This document shows, piece after piece, positions 47,348 to 60,965 of a DNA stretch of 64,000 nucleotides; positions within the stretch are counted from its first letter, which is position 1, and every line of letters starts with the position of its first letter. The DNA comes from Diphasiastrum complanatum (lineage: Eukaryota > Streptophyta > Lycopodiopsida > Lycopodiales > Lycopodiaceae): the NCBI GenBank assembly GCA_029204225.1, contig CM055111.1:21975805-22039804 (forward strand), in the 5' to 3' direction. The translations under genes were made by a program, and so were the position numbers. The notes under the pieces were generated by a model that ran no database searches, was not told the DNA's origin, and saw only the letters and a list, made by a program, of their open reading frames with translations.

Positions 47348-48029
47348 TGTGAAAAATAGCCTATTTTGGCAAATCTAGCCATGTAGAACTTTGCAAATAT
47401 TGTGTATAATTGGGTTCCACACATGGAAGGCCAAGATGCCACGTGGAAACCCACTTTTAATGTAGGTTAAGTCAATTCAAGAGAGTTGGTCACGTCTATT
47501 TGGTGGTCATCCCTACTTTATAGGACCTACACCTAAGCCTAAGGTGAAAATTTGACCAACTAGCTACCTACCAAGCATAAGTCTAGGATCTAGGTTTCAT
47601 TTTAGGGCAAGAAGGGTGAGTTAACTTCCTTATTACATGCTGGAAATCCACCTAACTTCAAGAAGGAAGTCGAATTTGCTATGTATTCCAAGCTCCCATA
47701 GTGAGAAGATAGAATATTTTTGGAGCTCATTGGCAATCTCAAGCTAGTTCACTATGTACATTGAGTTCTTGTGATCCAAATGAAACCAAATCAATTTCTA
47801 CATGTTTCTCAGGTTGAAGGCCGTACTACAGCCTGTAGTACACATGTGTGGGACCGTATTTCCATGTTGATCAATGCTTTTGATTGTTAATGCTTGTTGT
47901 TTGTCAAATTGCCAATCTAGATCAACTTTTTTGTGTCTAGTTTTTTGATAGATTGTTAAGCAAGCATCCAAACACTCTTGTGGATCTTTTGTAGATCCAT
48001 TTATGGTCCTAAAGTATAGTACTTTCACA
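47348..48029 (+). repeat. Copia-A 5' LTR (L2)
   Basis: 682 bases with ends TGTGAAA and TTTCACA, followed by tggtatcagaggc at 48030-48042. Confidence 0.7.
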
Positions 48030-48813
48030 TGGTATCAGAGGCAAGTACAAGAGCATAAGCCATCTATCAAAAGCAAATCCATTTTTAGCAAGTTTTGGTG
48101 CTAAAAACTAGTATTGAGAGGGCAAGCTAGAATTTTGATTTTGGTGAGGAGATTTGATCCCAAAATTGGTAGGGGTCCAAATCCGTACTGTCCACGTGTG
48201 GGCACCTCTGAACCTGCATTTAATGCATGGTAATCATTTGATCCACAGAAATTCAATTTGTGAGCTTTTGATGTAATTTTTGGTGGAAATCTTAAGATAA
48301 GCTACCAAGATTGAGTGCCATTGATTAGATTTGACTTAGGGTCATGAGATCTAATTAATCTAGGCTAAAGTCAGGTCCTCTAAACTTGTTTTACAGGTCT
48401 TGAAAGTACACTAAAAAGTGTGAGGGAGAGTTAGTCATGTTATTGTCCAAAAATAGCCAAAATTGGCAAGATCACATCATCTTATCTTCATTCCAACTTT
48501 GTGAGGGAGTGCTAGAACTGATATTATAAGTCCATTTGTTGGATTAGGAATCTAATTTGAGTGAGACACTACAAGAAAGAGACCTTAGTGAGCTTCTAGA
48601 GACAATCAAATCCATTTCTTGGCAAGATTTGATTGAAAAGAGTTTTCACTTCATCTTATTTTCATTTCGGCTTTGTGAGGGAGTGATAGAAATGTGATTA
48701 TAAGTCCATTTGTTGGATTAGAAATCAAATTTGAGTGAAACATTGCAATTGTGAGACCTTTGTGAGTTTCAAGTCAATCAAATCTATTTCTTGTTTTAGA
48801 AGTCACTAGTAAG

Positions 48814-49790
48814 ATGGGATCTGCTGGAGCATACCTTCTAGAAGCTAGTGAGATATTGAATTCTACAAATTATGCTGTTTGGAAGGTTAGGATGGAGTCA
48901 CTTTTGGTGCTCCAATAACTTTATGAGTTCTTGATTGAAGATGAAGATGAACCTCTAGGTGCACATGAGTTAGCTAGATACAAGAAGATATCTTGGCTTG
49001 CAATTATGATTTGTTGAGAGAAGTATTAGCATGAGTGCTAAAGAGGCTTGGGAGTCTTTAAAATCAATCTATGAATCTAGTAACACTTCGAGGATTCTAA
49101 TGCCTAGGAATCAGATTCTGCAAAGCATGAGGAGAAGTGAGGAGAGTGCACAAGATTATGTACTCGAAAACAAGTCTCTAAATAGGGAGTTGGCTTCCGT
49201 TGGAAAGAAGATTCATGATGGAGAGCTTGTACAAATTGTCCTGAATGGTCTAGGAGATGACTTTGCAAATTTGGTCCAAAGTTTTGCCATCCAAGACACT
49301 TTGCCAACTATAGAAAAACTTCATAGTGTATTAGTGGCTGAAGAGTGTAGGATGCTCCATGCAAAATCTAGGATGAGTTCCTTGTCTTTGCAGGATGGTG
49401 ATGAGAAAGCCAATTTCTCATTCAAGGGCAAAAAAAAGACCAATGGAAAGAAGAAGCATCCAAAGAAGGCTAAAGAAGAGGATGATGCATCAAGCTCAAA
49501 GGACAAGTCAAAACAAAAATGCTTCTTTTGTGGAAAGAAGGGGCATTATGCATCCGAATGCTACAAGAGGCTAAGAGCAAAAGAGGAGGAGGACAACAAG
49601 GGAACCTTGCATATGAAGAGGATGGAGATGAGGAGATCTCATCTTTGATGGCATCTATATCCACTCCAACAAGCAAAAGCAACTCAAAGGACACTTGGTG
49701 GATTGATAGTGGGGCTAGCTCCCATACGACTTTCCAAAAGGACACATTCTTAACCTTACTCAACAATGTAACATTAAGAAGAAAAGGAGT
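48814..49790 (+). pseudogene. Copia-A: gag and protease start (L2)
   Basis: ATG at 48814. This copy has an extra stop early in gag (ccaataacttt near 48917) and a 16-base deletion near 49003, so the N-terminal half is more damaged than in the other arms. The UBN2-like part and zinc knuckle are open from 49031 to 49648, and the protease start keeps WWIDSGASSH. Ala in TNYAVWKV, Ser in MSAKEAW and Gly in EEDGDEE are shared with R2. Confidence 0.87.
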
Positions 49791-50069
49791 ATAACATAAG
49801 TCAACCAACCCCATATCCTAAATATTAAAACCCTTGCTCTATAAACCTAAACCCTTCACCCTACAACCCTTATCTTAGGGGGCAATTAATGATTAGAATA
49901 TTGATGACCCACCTCCATTGAGGATTCAGTTTGCAAAAGACTATTCGTTTGGAGTAGACGAGCTAGGACCTTCAATAGGAATAGACAACTTGAGAACTGG
50001 AAAGTTCAATAACTCGGAGAGTTTCATAGTTTGGCTATATGAGCTTTGCTCTTACCTTTGAGGTCGATA

Positions 50070-51135
50070 AACTAATCTTCGATGAAGATGACATCTCGAC
50101 TAGTGAATATCTTCGACTCGATAGGATCATACAGCTTATAAGCATTTTTTGAAGTAGTGTAGCTGATGAAAATAGATTCTATACTCTGGAACTCGAGCTT
50201 CTTTGTGAGATCATGCGGAATTTGCACATAAGCGATACATCCAAGAACTCGTAAGTTTGATAATGATGGTTTGGAGCCTATCCAAACTTCATATGACATT
50301 TTGTCTGAGAGACCTTTAGTAGGACATCTGTTCTGAATATAAGCTGCAGTGAAAACAGCTTCAGCCCAGAAGGATTATGGCAATGTCGCATGCGCAAGCA
50401 TACACTTGGCCTATTTGACTAAGGTTCTATTCTTTCTCTCAACAAGTCCATTTTATTGAGGTGAATAGGAGGTAATGTATTGTTGCCCAATGCCGTTGTT
50501 AAGGCAATACTCTTTGAGTTCGGGTAGAGATATATTCACCCCCGTTGTCGGACCTCATTGCTTTAATTCTTTTACCAATTTCATTTTTTACACGCTCTTT
50601 GAATTGTTGAGAGATTCAGAAAGCCTCCAATTTATGCTTCATGAAATAAACAACTGTTCTTCTAGAATATTCGTCAATGAAGGTAATAAAATACTTTGCA
50701 TCACGCAATGGTGGAATTGCATTGGACCACATATATATGAATGAACAACGTCTAATAGATCTTTTGTTGCATGACTATGACTCGATCTAAAGGGAATCCT
50801 AGTCTACTTTCCAAGGATGCAGCTATGACAGATAGGGTGGTTGACTTTGTCGGTTGGATAGTCGAGATCAAGTGCTAGGGATTGTTTGGACATGTTCAAT
50901 ACAGATGTATGATTCAAGTTTCCTAATCTTTGATGCCATAGTAATGCTTTATTGACAAGAACAGAGGTTTTCAGACTCGACCAGTATCAGAATAACAATG
51001 TGCCAATCTATATAAGTATCCATGTCTCTTGCCGAGTGCAAGGACCTTATTTTCTCTATTGATGACTCAAACTCTACCCTATGAGCTAAATTAGTGATTC
51101 TACTTACTGATAATAGGTTTTTAGAGAGTTTAGGA
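50070..51135 (-). pseudogene. Copia-C: integrase and upstream pieces (L2)
   Basis: Minus-strand equivalent of 53206-54270. It covers the integrase C-terminus (50299-50072), core pieces, the zinc region near 50830-50960 and the start of the protease-integrase linker, then stops at the inner arm end. It is about 0.8 kb longer than the L1 copy, which shows that the palindrome 2 arms reach further into Copia-C. Confidence 0.82.
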
Positions 51136-52448
51136 ACACAATTTTTCTCTCAAATTTATAAACTAGGAGATTCGCCTTTCTCCCAAATGATAATGAAATA
51201 TGAAGAATGAAATTGCAAATGCGATTTGCCAAATGCCATGAAAAAATTCATATACTGTACACAGCTCTCTTAATGTGCACCTTGCCAATGGTTTTTTATT
51301 TATTATTTTTGGAAACGACCATTCTTACACAAATATAGTAACTCGATGTATTTACGTGACCTATGTAGGTGGAGTGGCTCGTTGGCAAGACAAATAAGGA
51401 TGAGATTGCATAAAGTATATGTGAAACATGAAAAACAAATTTGCAAGCCATCACTTGATAACCTACGAGCTTGCTTTGCAGGCAACCAGTATTATCTCCT
51501 ATGAGTGTTTATTCTTATCTCTTTTGTGTTTTCATTGAAGCAGTGTGGTCAGTAATTACTATGGAAACACGTGATTTCATGCCAAACAATCTTACAATAC
51601 AAGAAGCTATAAAATCTTTTGCAAGTATTTAATGTCAAGCCAAACAATAGTAAAGTACAAGAAGACAGCTTGTGAAAAACATGTTATCAAAAAACATCAA
51701 ATGACCTTTAAAAACACGCGTGAATTTTTGTTTCCTGCTGAAATTGCTAGATCATGAAAGGAAAAGGCCACATAAAAAGTTGCTATAGAATTCTCGTTCA
51801 ATGATTTGTTGCCTTACAATCCTGTTTTTCACCATGAAGTGGAATCAATACAACTAGTTTATTAGAATCTTTCACAAATTTGTTGTTTAAACACACAGGT
51901 GTATTTCCCTCCTTAAAACCAATACCTTCAAAACACAAAAAACAACACAATCCTTCAAGTTGCAAAACACTATGATCTGGCAATTTCATATTGTATTAAA
52001 AACATTATTTTTACTAAGGTTGAAAAGATTAAAAATATGGAAAGAAAGTCAATAGTTTTTTGCTATGTACGTAGGGCATTTTACACTATCGAATTGATTG
52101 CCTACGGCTTGCTTAGAGTATAAATGAAGGACATTTGAAAATTAATCAAATGAGGAGAAGGTGTGGCAAGACGATTGGATCAGGCATTATGGACACTATT
52201 TTTGGATGTTTAGAGTCATAGATTCGTAGCCAGACATGACAACCTCGTCAAAGATGAATAAATAGGTTTCTGCCGAGTGTTTCTCGACTGCCCCACAACA
52301 ATACTACCTTTTCATAGTTTCAAAAAACTATGGTGCTATTAAAGAGGCAGGTTATTATGCAAGTCAAGGAGAGCATTCAATATCTATCTTTGTAGGCAAG
52401 TGCCAAAAATAGGCTAGAAACGACACCGACATCGAGGGGCAGAGTCCA
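51136..52448. other. Spacer 2, unassigned part
   Basis: 1.3 kb found nowhere else in the window. AT-rich, no recognised domain on either strand. Open frames at 51303-51485 and 51798-51989 (minus) are short and unsupported. It could be the continuation of the host locus that donated the HSP90 fragment (intronic or 3' DNA). Confidence 0.6.
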
Positions 52449-52726
52449 CACGTCAGAGCTTCACCTCCAATGGAATTCAAATTGCCACCTCTACACACTT
52501 CAACTGAAAGTGTCATTATCCCAAGGCATTTGATATTCAGATCATCCTTTGTCATACCAATGCCTCGATCACCAATTGTAAGGATCCCTTTGTCTCTGTC
52601 TAGTTTTATTTGAAAGTCAACCCCTTCTTCAAGAATAGCCTCATCAGTGAGAGATAAGAAATGTATCTTATCTAGAACATCTGATGCATTGGAAATAAGT
52701 TCTAAAATAAAATTCTCCCTATTGTT
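52449..52726 (-). pseudogene. HSP90 / endoplasmin (GRP94-like) N-terminal ATPase domain fragment
   Basis: The minus strand from 52726 reads ILELISNASDVLDKI, FLSLTDEAILEEGVDFQIK, ILTIGDRGIGMTKDDL and, more weakly, GGNLNSIGG. These match the N-terminal ATP-binding domain of HSP90-family chaperones: the helix with ELISNASD, whose Asn binds ATP-Mg, and the DRGIGMT motif that contacts adenine. The LTD spacing and the DRGIGMT variant resemble the ER-resident endoplasmin branch. The frame is open without stops from 52726 to 52364, but homology fades after about 52450, with a likely small deletion in the LGTIAKSG region. It is a fragment of roughly 90 codons; the rest of the gene is absent. Its 5' side is joined directly to Copia-C at 52728. 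Confidence 0.85.
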
Positions 52727-52727
52727 G

Positions 52728-54270
52728 CTTCATCGACTTCATCATCTCGCGCTCTATATGTCAACAAAGGCTCAAAACGATAGAAGCAGAAAAGCTCTAA
52801 GCAGTCCGCATCAAATCGGAAACCGACGCAAAGGCAAGAACAATTATCAAATCCACAGTTGAAGAAGAAGATATTCTGTAAGTATGCAAGTGCACTAATC
52901 ATGAAATCTCGGATTGCAAGGTTCTCAAAGCGAAGAATGCCAACAAGCAACCAGAGGCGAATGCAGTCCCCCCATCTCCTGAACTCGACATAGAGGAGAT
53001 ACATTTATGGTCAAAGACCAAAAGTCCCTATTGGGTACTTCTTGGTTTCTAGATTCTGGAGCATGTTCACTCCTATATGCGTTACAGTACAAAGAAGTAT
53101 GTTTATATTGGTGACAATAGCACACACACTATCGAAGGTGAAGGCACTATAAGATTTAAATTCTAGCATGATCAATTCAAACTACAATTAAAAGCTTTGT
53201 TTGATCCTAAACTCTCTAAAAACCAATTATCAGTAAGTAGAATCACTAATTTAGCTCATAGGGTAGAGTTTGAGTCATCAATAGAGAAAATAAGGTCCTT
53301 GCACTCGGCAAGAGACATGGATACTTATATAGATTGGCACATTGTTATTCTGATACTGGTCAAGTCTTGAAAACCTCTGTTCTTGTCAATAAAGCATTAC
53401 TATGGCATCAAAGATTAGGAAACTTGAATCATACATCTGTATTGAACATGTCCAAACAATCCCTAGCACTTGATCTCGACTATCCAACCGACAAAGTCAA
53501 CCACCCTGTCTGTCATAGCTGCATCCTTGGAAAGTAGACTAGGATTCCCTTTAGATCGAGTCATAGGCATGCAACAAAAGATCTATTAGACGTTGTTCAT
53601 TCATATATATGTGGTCCAATGCAATTCCACCATTGCGTGATGCAAAGTATTTTATTACCTTCATTGACGAATATTCTAGAAGAACAGTTGTTTATTTCAT
53701 GAAGCATAAATTGGAGGCTTTCAAAATCTCTCAACAATTCAAAGAGCGTGTAAAAAATGAAATTGGTAAAAGAATTAAAGCAATGAGATCCGACAACGGG
53801 GGTGAATATATCTCTACCCGAACTCAAAGAGTATTGTCTTAACAACGGCATTGGGCAACAATACATTACCTCCTATTCACCTCAATAAAATGGACTTGTT
53901 GAGAGAAAGAATAGAACCTTAGTCAAATAGGCCAAGTGTAAGCTTGCGCATGCGACATTGCCATAGTCCTTCTGGGCTGAAGCTGTTTTCACTGCAGCTT
54001 ATATTCAGAACAGATGTCCTACTAAAGGTCTCTCAGACAAAATGCCATATGAAGTTTGGATAGGCTCCAAACCATCATTATCAAACTTACGAGTTCTTGG
54101 ATGTATCGCTTATGTGCAAATTCCGCATGATCTCACAAAGAACCTCGAGTTCCAGAGTATAGAATCTATTTTCATCAGCTGCACTACTTCACAAAATGCT
54201 TATAAGTTGTATGATCCTATCGAGTCGAAGATATTCACTAGTCGAGATGTCATCTTCATCGAAGGTTAGT
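52728..54270 (+). pseudogene. Copia-C: protease and integrase relic (spacer 2 into R2)
   Basis: Homologous to 21284-22831 from the shared junction cttcatcgacttcatcatctc onward: degraded knuckle, KKYVYIGDNSTHTIEGEG-like stretch, zinc motif WHQRLGNLNH, integrase pieces with MRSDNGGEYIS and SRDVIFIEG. The gag present in unit 1 is missing and is replaced by the HSP90 fragment. Confidence 0.85.
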
Positions 54271-54546
54271 TTATCTACCTCAAAGGTAAGAGCAAAGCTC
54301 ATATATCCAAACTATGAAACTCTCCGAGTTATTGAACTTTCCAGTTCTCAACTTGTCTATTCCTATTGAAGGTCCTAGCTCGTCTACTCCAAACGAATAG
54401 TCTTTTGCAAATTGAATCCTCAATGGAGGTGGGTCATCAATATTCCACTCATTAATTGCCCCCTAAGATAAGGGTTGTAGGGTGAAGGGTTTAGGTTTAT
54501 AGAGCAAGGGTTTTAATATTTAGGATATGGGGTTGGTTGACTTATG

Positions 54547-55543
54547 TTATACTCCTTTTCTTCTTAATGTTACATTGTTGAGTAAGGTTAAGAATGTGTC
54601 CTTTTGGAAAGTCGTATGGGAGCTAGCCCCACTATCAATCCACCAAGTGTCCTTTGAGTTGCTTTTGCTTGTTGGAGTGGATATAGATGCCATCAAAGAT
54701 GAGATCTCCTCATCTCCATCCTCTTCATATGCAAGGTTCCCTTGTTGTCCTCCTCCTCTTTTGCTCTTAGCCTCTTGTAGCATTCGGATGCATAATGCCC
54801 CTTCTTTCCACAAAAGAAGCATTTTTGTTTTGACTTGTGCTTTGAGCTTGATGCATCATCCTCTTCTTTAGCCTCCTTTGGATGCTTCTTCTTTCCATTG
54901 GTCTTCTTTTTGCCCTTGAATGAGAAATTGGCTTTCTCATCACCATCCTGCAAAGACAAGGAACTCATCCTAGATTTTGCATGGAGCATGCTACACTCTT
55001 CAGCCACTAATACACTATGAAGTTTTTCTATAGTTGGCAAAGTGTATTGGATGGCAAAACTTTGGACCAAATTTGCAAAGTCATCTCCTAGACCATTCAG
55101 GACAATCTGTACAAGCTCTCCATCATGAATCTTCTCTCCAATGGAAGCCAACTCCCTATTTAGAGACTTGTTTTCGAGTACATAATCTTGTGCACTCTCC
55201 TCACTTCTCCTCATGCTTTGCAGAATCTGATTCCTAGGCATTAGAATCCTCGAAGTGTTACTAGATTCATAGATTGATTTTAAAGTCTCCCAAGCCTCTT
55301 TAGCACTCATGCTAATACTTCTCTCAACAAATCATTCATCTTCACACAAATAAGTGCAAGCCAAGATCTCTTCTTGTATCTAGCTAACTCATGTGCACCT
55401 AGAGATTCATCTTCATCTTCAATCAAGAACTCATAAAGGTATTGGAGCACCAAAAGTGACTCCATCCTAACCTTCCAAACAGCATAATTTGTAGAATTCA
55501 ATCTCTCACTAGCTTCTAGAAGGTATGCTCCAGCAGATCCCAT
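54547..55543 (-). pseudogene. Copia-A: gag and protease start (R2)
   Basis: A 205-codon UBN2-knuckle frame (55310-54693) and WWIDSGASSH protease start. The N-terminal frame ends at a TGA at the frame junction (LREVLA, then stop), the same base change as L2. Private: Ser in EDESLGAHE and Tyr in FAIQYTLP. Confidence 0.88.
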
Positions 55544-56318
55544 CTTACTAGTGACTTCTAAAACAAGAAATAGATTTGATTGACTTGAAACTCAAAAAGG
55601 TCTCACACTTGCAATGTTTCACTCAAATTTGATTTCTAATCCAACAAATGGACTTATAATCACATTTCTATCACTCCCTCACAAAGCCGAAATGAAAATA
55701 AGATGAAGTGAAAACTCTTTTCAATCAAATTTTGCCAAGAAATGGATTTGATTGTCTCTAGAAGCTCACTAAGGTCTCTTTCTTGTAGTGTCTCACTCAA
55801 ATTAGATTCCTAATCCAACAAATGGACTTATAATATCAGTTCTAGCACTCCCTCACAAAGTTGGAATGAAGATAAGATGATGTGATCTTGCCAATTTTGG
55901 CTATTTTTGGACAATAACATGAATAACTCTCCCTCACACTTTTTAGTGTACTTTCAAGACCTGTAAAACAAGTTTAGAGGACCTGACTTCAGCCTAGATC
56001 TCATGACCCTAAGTCAAATCTAATCAATGGCACTCAATCTTGGTAGCTTATCCTAAGATTTCCACCAAAAATTACATCAAAAGCTCACAAATTGAATTTC
56101 TGTGGATCAAATGATTACCATGCATTAAATGCAGGTTCAGAGGTGCCCACACGTGGACAGTACGGATTTGGACCCCTACCAATTTTGGGATCAAATCTCC
56201 TCACCAAAATCAAAATTCTAGATTGCCCTCTCAATACTAGTTTTTAGCACCAAAACTTGCTAAAAATGGATTTGCTTTTGATAAATGGCTTATGCTCTTG
56301 TACTTGCCTCTGATACCA

Positions 56319-57003
56319 TGTGAAAGTACTATACTTTAGGACCATAAATGGATCTACAAAAGATCCACAAGAGTGTTTGGATGCTTGCTTAACAATCTAT
56401 CAAAAAACTAGACACAAAAAAAGTTGATCTAGATTGGCAATTTGACAAACAACAAGCATTAACAATCAAAAGCATTGATCAACATGGAAATACGGTCCCA
56501 CACATGTGTACTACAGGCTGTAGTACGGCCTCCAACCTAAGAAACAACCTCATAAATTGATCTGGTTTCATTTGGATCACAAAAACTCAATGTACATAGT
56601 GAACTAGCTTGAGATTGCCAATGAGCTCCAAAAATATTCTATCTTCTCACTATGGGAGCTTGGAATACATAGCAAATTCGACTTCCTTCTTGAAGTTAGG
56701 TGGATTTCCAGCATGTAATAAGGAAGTTAACTCACCCTTCTTGCCCTAAAATGAAACCTAGATCCTAGACTTATGCTTGGTAGGTAGCTAGTTGGTCAAA
56801 TTTTCACCTTAGACTTAGGTGTAGGTCCTATAAAGTAGGGATGACCACCAAATAGACATGACCAACTCTCTTGAATTGACTTAACCTACATTAGGAGTGG
56901 GTTTCCACGTGGCATCTTGGCCTTCCATGTGTGGAACCCAATTATACACAATATTTGCAAAGTTCTACATGGCTAGATTTGCCAAAATAGGCTATTTTTC
57001 ACA
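56319..57003 (-). repeat. Copia-A 5' LTR (R2)
   Basis: Inverted copy with ends TGTGAAA/TTTCACA and primer-binding site on the minus strand at 56306-56318. It differs near 56530 (caacctcataaattg) from the other arms. Confidence 0.7.
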
Positions 57004-58414
57004 AAAAACTTCAGCAAAATCACCATGCAAAAAATTTCCACAAGTATAGTACATAAAATTAGGGAAAATATTTACGCTTTTTTAAAATTTTACTCACAAA
57101 ATTGCCAAAATTTCAAACAGACATAACTTGAGCTACAATGAACCTATAAATCACAATACAAAGAGAGACCAAGTGACTGAGAAGCTTGACATGTCACCTA
57201 CGACCTCAGCTTACAGAGCCACATAAAATATGTAGTAGGACGCACTTTCAAAGAGAGGTTTCATGCAGAATCAACCAAATACCAACCTAGCACCCAAAGA
57301 GACATTACCAACAGTCTTAAAAGGTTTATTAGACTTCCGTGAAGCCTTCACTCAAATCAAGGGATGTAGTATGGGCTGAGAATGAAGATTTTTCAACTTG
57401 TGGGAGGGTGCTTTAGCGATAAACTTCATAGAGACGGAACACAAGCCTCTGATCACCAATTTACAGGCCTGATAGCTTGTTGGGATGGCCAGGAGGAGTA
57501 TAAATAAAGATGGATTGACTTCATGCATGATTCTCTTGTGGATTTCTAGCCATAAATCCCCCAAGAACCCTTTCAAAAAACAATTTTTAGTCTTTTCAGG
57601 CCTTCCTACACCCTCAGTTCTCTAAAGTCTTTGCTCTAACTTCATGGACAGCTTCAAAAGATATTGATTAATCTGTGAAGAAATATGAATCATTAAAATC
57701 CAACCTAATCTCTTGTTCTTTGGTTATGGAAGACAACACAATTTACACCATTGGCAATGTAGAAAATCAACATCTACTTAATGAAAGAGATGCAAACTTA
57801 ATAAGAACTTGATCAAACAGGAGAATAGTGTCCATATTGGATGCTTCACTATTTCTTACATCAATTTTGTACATCAAGATATAACTAGAACATGAAGAAC
57901 CAAATAGAATTGAAATGAAATGATTCCACCATGCTTCCAACTCTGAACTCTTTGGAAACTAATAGCAACCAAACAATAAATGTCTGTGATGACCACTTGC
58001 TTGCTTGTCTCCTCCATCTTTGTCCTTTCTTGATATGTCTCCACCATAAAACTCCATGAATGCACCTCCATCTCCATCTTGCCAAAAGATGTCATCATCA
58101 CTTGATGACTTGATCATGAATGAGTGATACAAAAGTTTCATTTCCATCAGCAAAGCCAGCCAAGATTTCTAGTACAACTTTAACATCAATATGATGCAAA
58201 ACAATGTAGCTAGTTTCACCATATCTTGACAATTTGCACACATTCACATGAAATTGCTCATACATGAGATAGAACAAGCAAAGTAAACTTGAACAACACT
58301 TGATTGCTGCTCCTTTGAACTTACTTGAGTCTTAAAATACCTGCAAAAATAGATCCAAAACATCTTTGCCAATTGACTCTCCTTTGATGCTCTTGACAGC
58401 TCCAAATTGCCACC
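57004..58414. other. Copia-B 3' region and unassigned arm DNA (R2)
   Basis: Equivalent of 25572-26984. No gene is recognised. Confidence 0.45.
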
Positions 58415-59948
58415 TTACCTTTTGTCTTGTTGAAGCCCTTTGAGATCAACCTCTTGATCATCAACTTGACCATCAAAGTCATTGAACAAACTTTTTTTTC
58501 CAGATTCATTACTTGATGTAAAATCATGAAAATGTCCATCCACTTGCATAGCATCATCTACAAAAGAAGAATCATCAAAACATGTGAGAAAAGCAAAATG
58601 AGTCACTTCCACTTGCTTACCCTTCTCATCATATGTGAGCCTTGAAGGTGTTTGCCTTTGCCTTGATGTCCTCCTTGGCTTTTGACTTGATGAAGGTCCT
58701 TCATCATCACCATCTAAAGTAGTATCCATGTCATCACCATCGAGAATGTTAGATCCATCCACAACATCATTACTTGAAGACACCTTTGGAATGTTCCCCT
58801 CATCAAAAATGACATCTCTTTCAATAATCACCTTATTAGTACTAGGAATGTAAACCTTATAGGCTTTAGTCACCTCACTATATCCAGCAAATATACATTT
58901 CCTTGAAGATGGATCCTCCTTTGTCCTATCACATCCAAAAGTTCTAAAAAGTTTGACACTCGGCCTTTTCTTGAATAGCATCTTAAAAGGTGTTCTTCCA
59001 TCCAATATAGCACTCGGCCACCTATTGCATATAAAGTCAGCACACAAGGAAGCTTGATCCCAAAATGGTTTTGGAATATTAGCTTCTAACCTCATGGCTT
59101 TGGCGCTTTCACATAAAGTTCTATTCTTCCTCTCGGCCACTCCATTTTGTTGTCTCCTTGGAGTCTTGTGTACTCCCTCTTGATCACATGCTCATCACAA
59201 AAGGCCTTGAACTTGGTTGAGATATACTCACCACCATTGGCACTTGATCTTTGTAGAGAATTGGTTCTCTCTTGCATTCTTGAACTTGACAAAGACATCA
59301 TACACTTCATCTTTGCTCTTTAGTAGATAGATCCAACAAAATATACTAAAATCATCAATGAAAGTTACATACATCTTATCTCCACTATTGCTACTTGTAG
59401 TAATTCCCTGAATATCTGAATGTACAACTTGAAAAGTCTTTATAGATCTATTATAAGGTAGTCTACGTGACTTTGTAAAAGCACAAGACTCACAAACATG
59501 CTTGATGCTAGTTAAGGAACTTGGAAGACCAATCACAACTTGCTAGGCTAGCCATTTCCTCCAATGACTTGAAGTTGAGGTGCCCCATCCTCTTATGCCA
59601 AACTTCTTGAATAGGTAGTTGCTCACTTGCAACACATCCAACTTGGTTAGCAATAACACAAGCATCTAGTTTGAATAACTTCCCTTGTCTTTTACCTTTT
59701 GCAATCAAGACATCCTTCCTTTTAATCATACAAGTAGTTTAAATTGATCATGCTGAAATTGCAATCTTACAGTTGTGAGTACTATTGTCACCAAGATGAA
59801 CAAATTTCTTCGTGCTGCAAGGCATGTAGGAGTTGAAAAACTCACATTGATTGGTCATGTGTTGAGTTGCTCCAGAATTCAGAAACCATGAATTATCCAA
59901 AAATGCGCTTTGATCTTTAAACCATAAATGCGCCTTCGTCCACTTCAA
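58415..59948 (-). pseudogene. Copia-B: protease-integrase relic lacking RT (R2)
   Basis: Has the longest protease-start frame (59948-59748) through NSGATQHMTNQ and KKFVHLGDNSTH, again with Asn in place of the catalytic Asp. A 27-base deletion removes TCYVNIALD after FRTFGC (near 58930). Linker variants match L1 (Val in SSNDVVDG, Gln in DDQEVD). It reads FAGYSEV where the others have FARYSEV, the ancestral-looking state shared with Copia-D. Confidence 0.88.
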
Positions 59949-60965
59949 CCTGGGGAGATGATGAAACTGTGTTTCCTATGTACAATTTACATGGTAAGTT
60001 TTGATCAAGCTAGATTTTCCAATTTTTGGCAATTTCTCACAGTATACAACAATCTTTACATGTGTGGAATCATGACATACACACCTAGATGCCTTCTACA
60101 CACTAGAATCACCAATATAAAGAGAGAAGAGATAGAAAAAGAAAGTTCTCCAAACATCAAGAAAAAACTTGATTGCTTTCTCCACACTCGTACAACTATA
60201 TATTGCAGAAAATATGTCATTTGGCCACTTGCCAATTATTAGTAGTACTTTCCAAGTACTTACCAGAAACCTAGTTAATCAAGTGACTAGTTTCAATGTA
60301 TCTAGTTACGAAAAGTCATTTGGTCCAAATCCGAGCTTGACTTATCAAATAATTTTCAAAAATAGCAACATTACTATTTCTAAGAATGATTTACATAAAA
60401 AAATGTTCGTCTAAGTTTACCTCTACCTTTGTCCTCCAAGTTGCCAAATTAAACCAACTAAACTAGTTGACATTTTTCACACTCCCTCTTCCACTAGTTT
60501 TACCACACAACTTTTCAAGAATGATCTCCATTCTAAGAAAAGACCTCCTCTCAATGCTTTTGTAATGTTCAAAATAGAAACATTCATAATTGATATAGAT
60601 AATAGTGTCCAGGTTGGATGCTTCACTATTTCTTACATCCGAATATAAAGATGAAACTAGTACATGAAGAACAAAATAAAATGAAAATGTTATAATTCCT
60701 CCATGCTTCCACCTTCGATATCTCTGAAAAATAGTAGCAACCAAGTAATAAATGTGAGTGCTCAACAAATACTTGCAAGCCTTCTTCATATTTCAATTCA
60801 TGTAAAGTGTGAAAGAATCAACTAGTTTCATCATATTTACTATATTTTCATATTTGGCATATTGAGGCCAACTTTGTTTTTAGACTTAGAGATTGACTTT
60901 TCAAAGTTCATTAGTCTAAATGTCATTCGAATGAACATCCATTTCATGAAGACAACCATCCATTT
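59949..60965. repeat. LTR debris between Copia-B and Copia-B' (R2)
   Basis: Inverted equivalent of 12096-13090. A 12-base gap near 60130 (gaagagatagaaaaagaaag) relative to the other arms. No gene. Confidence 0.5.

Larger units (their letters stand above)
41544..51135 (+). repeat. Left arm L2 of palindrome 2
   Basis: Equivalent to 10241-19343 but about 0.8 kb longer at the inner end, because Copia-C continues through the GAG-pre-integrase and protease regions up to the ttagagagtttagga ending at 51135. Paired coordinates with R2 sum to about 104321 outside and 104341 at the inner end. L2 has a premature stop and a 16-base deletion in gag that the other arms lack. Confidence 0.93.

Noticed and set aside
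22305-51135. R1-core 2-L2 as one giant DNA transposon with 9-kb terminal inverted repeats
   Set aside because: No transposase-like gene, no target-site duplication and no conserved short termini are visible, and the arm ends differ between palindromes.
51363-51480. tRNA-derived SINE (tggctcgttggcaag resembling an A box)
   Set aside because: No B box and no tRNA-like fold or poly(A) tail found.
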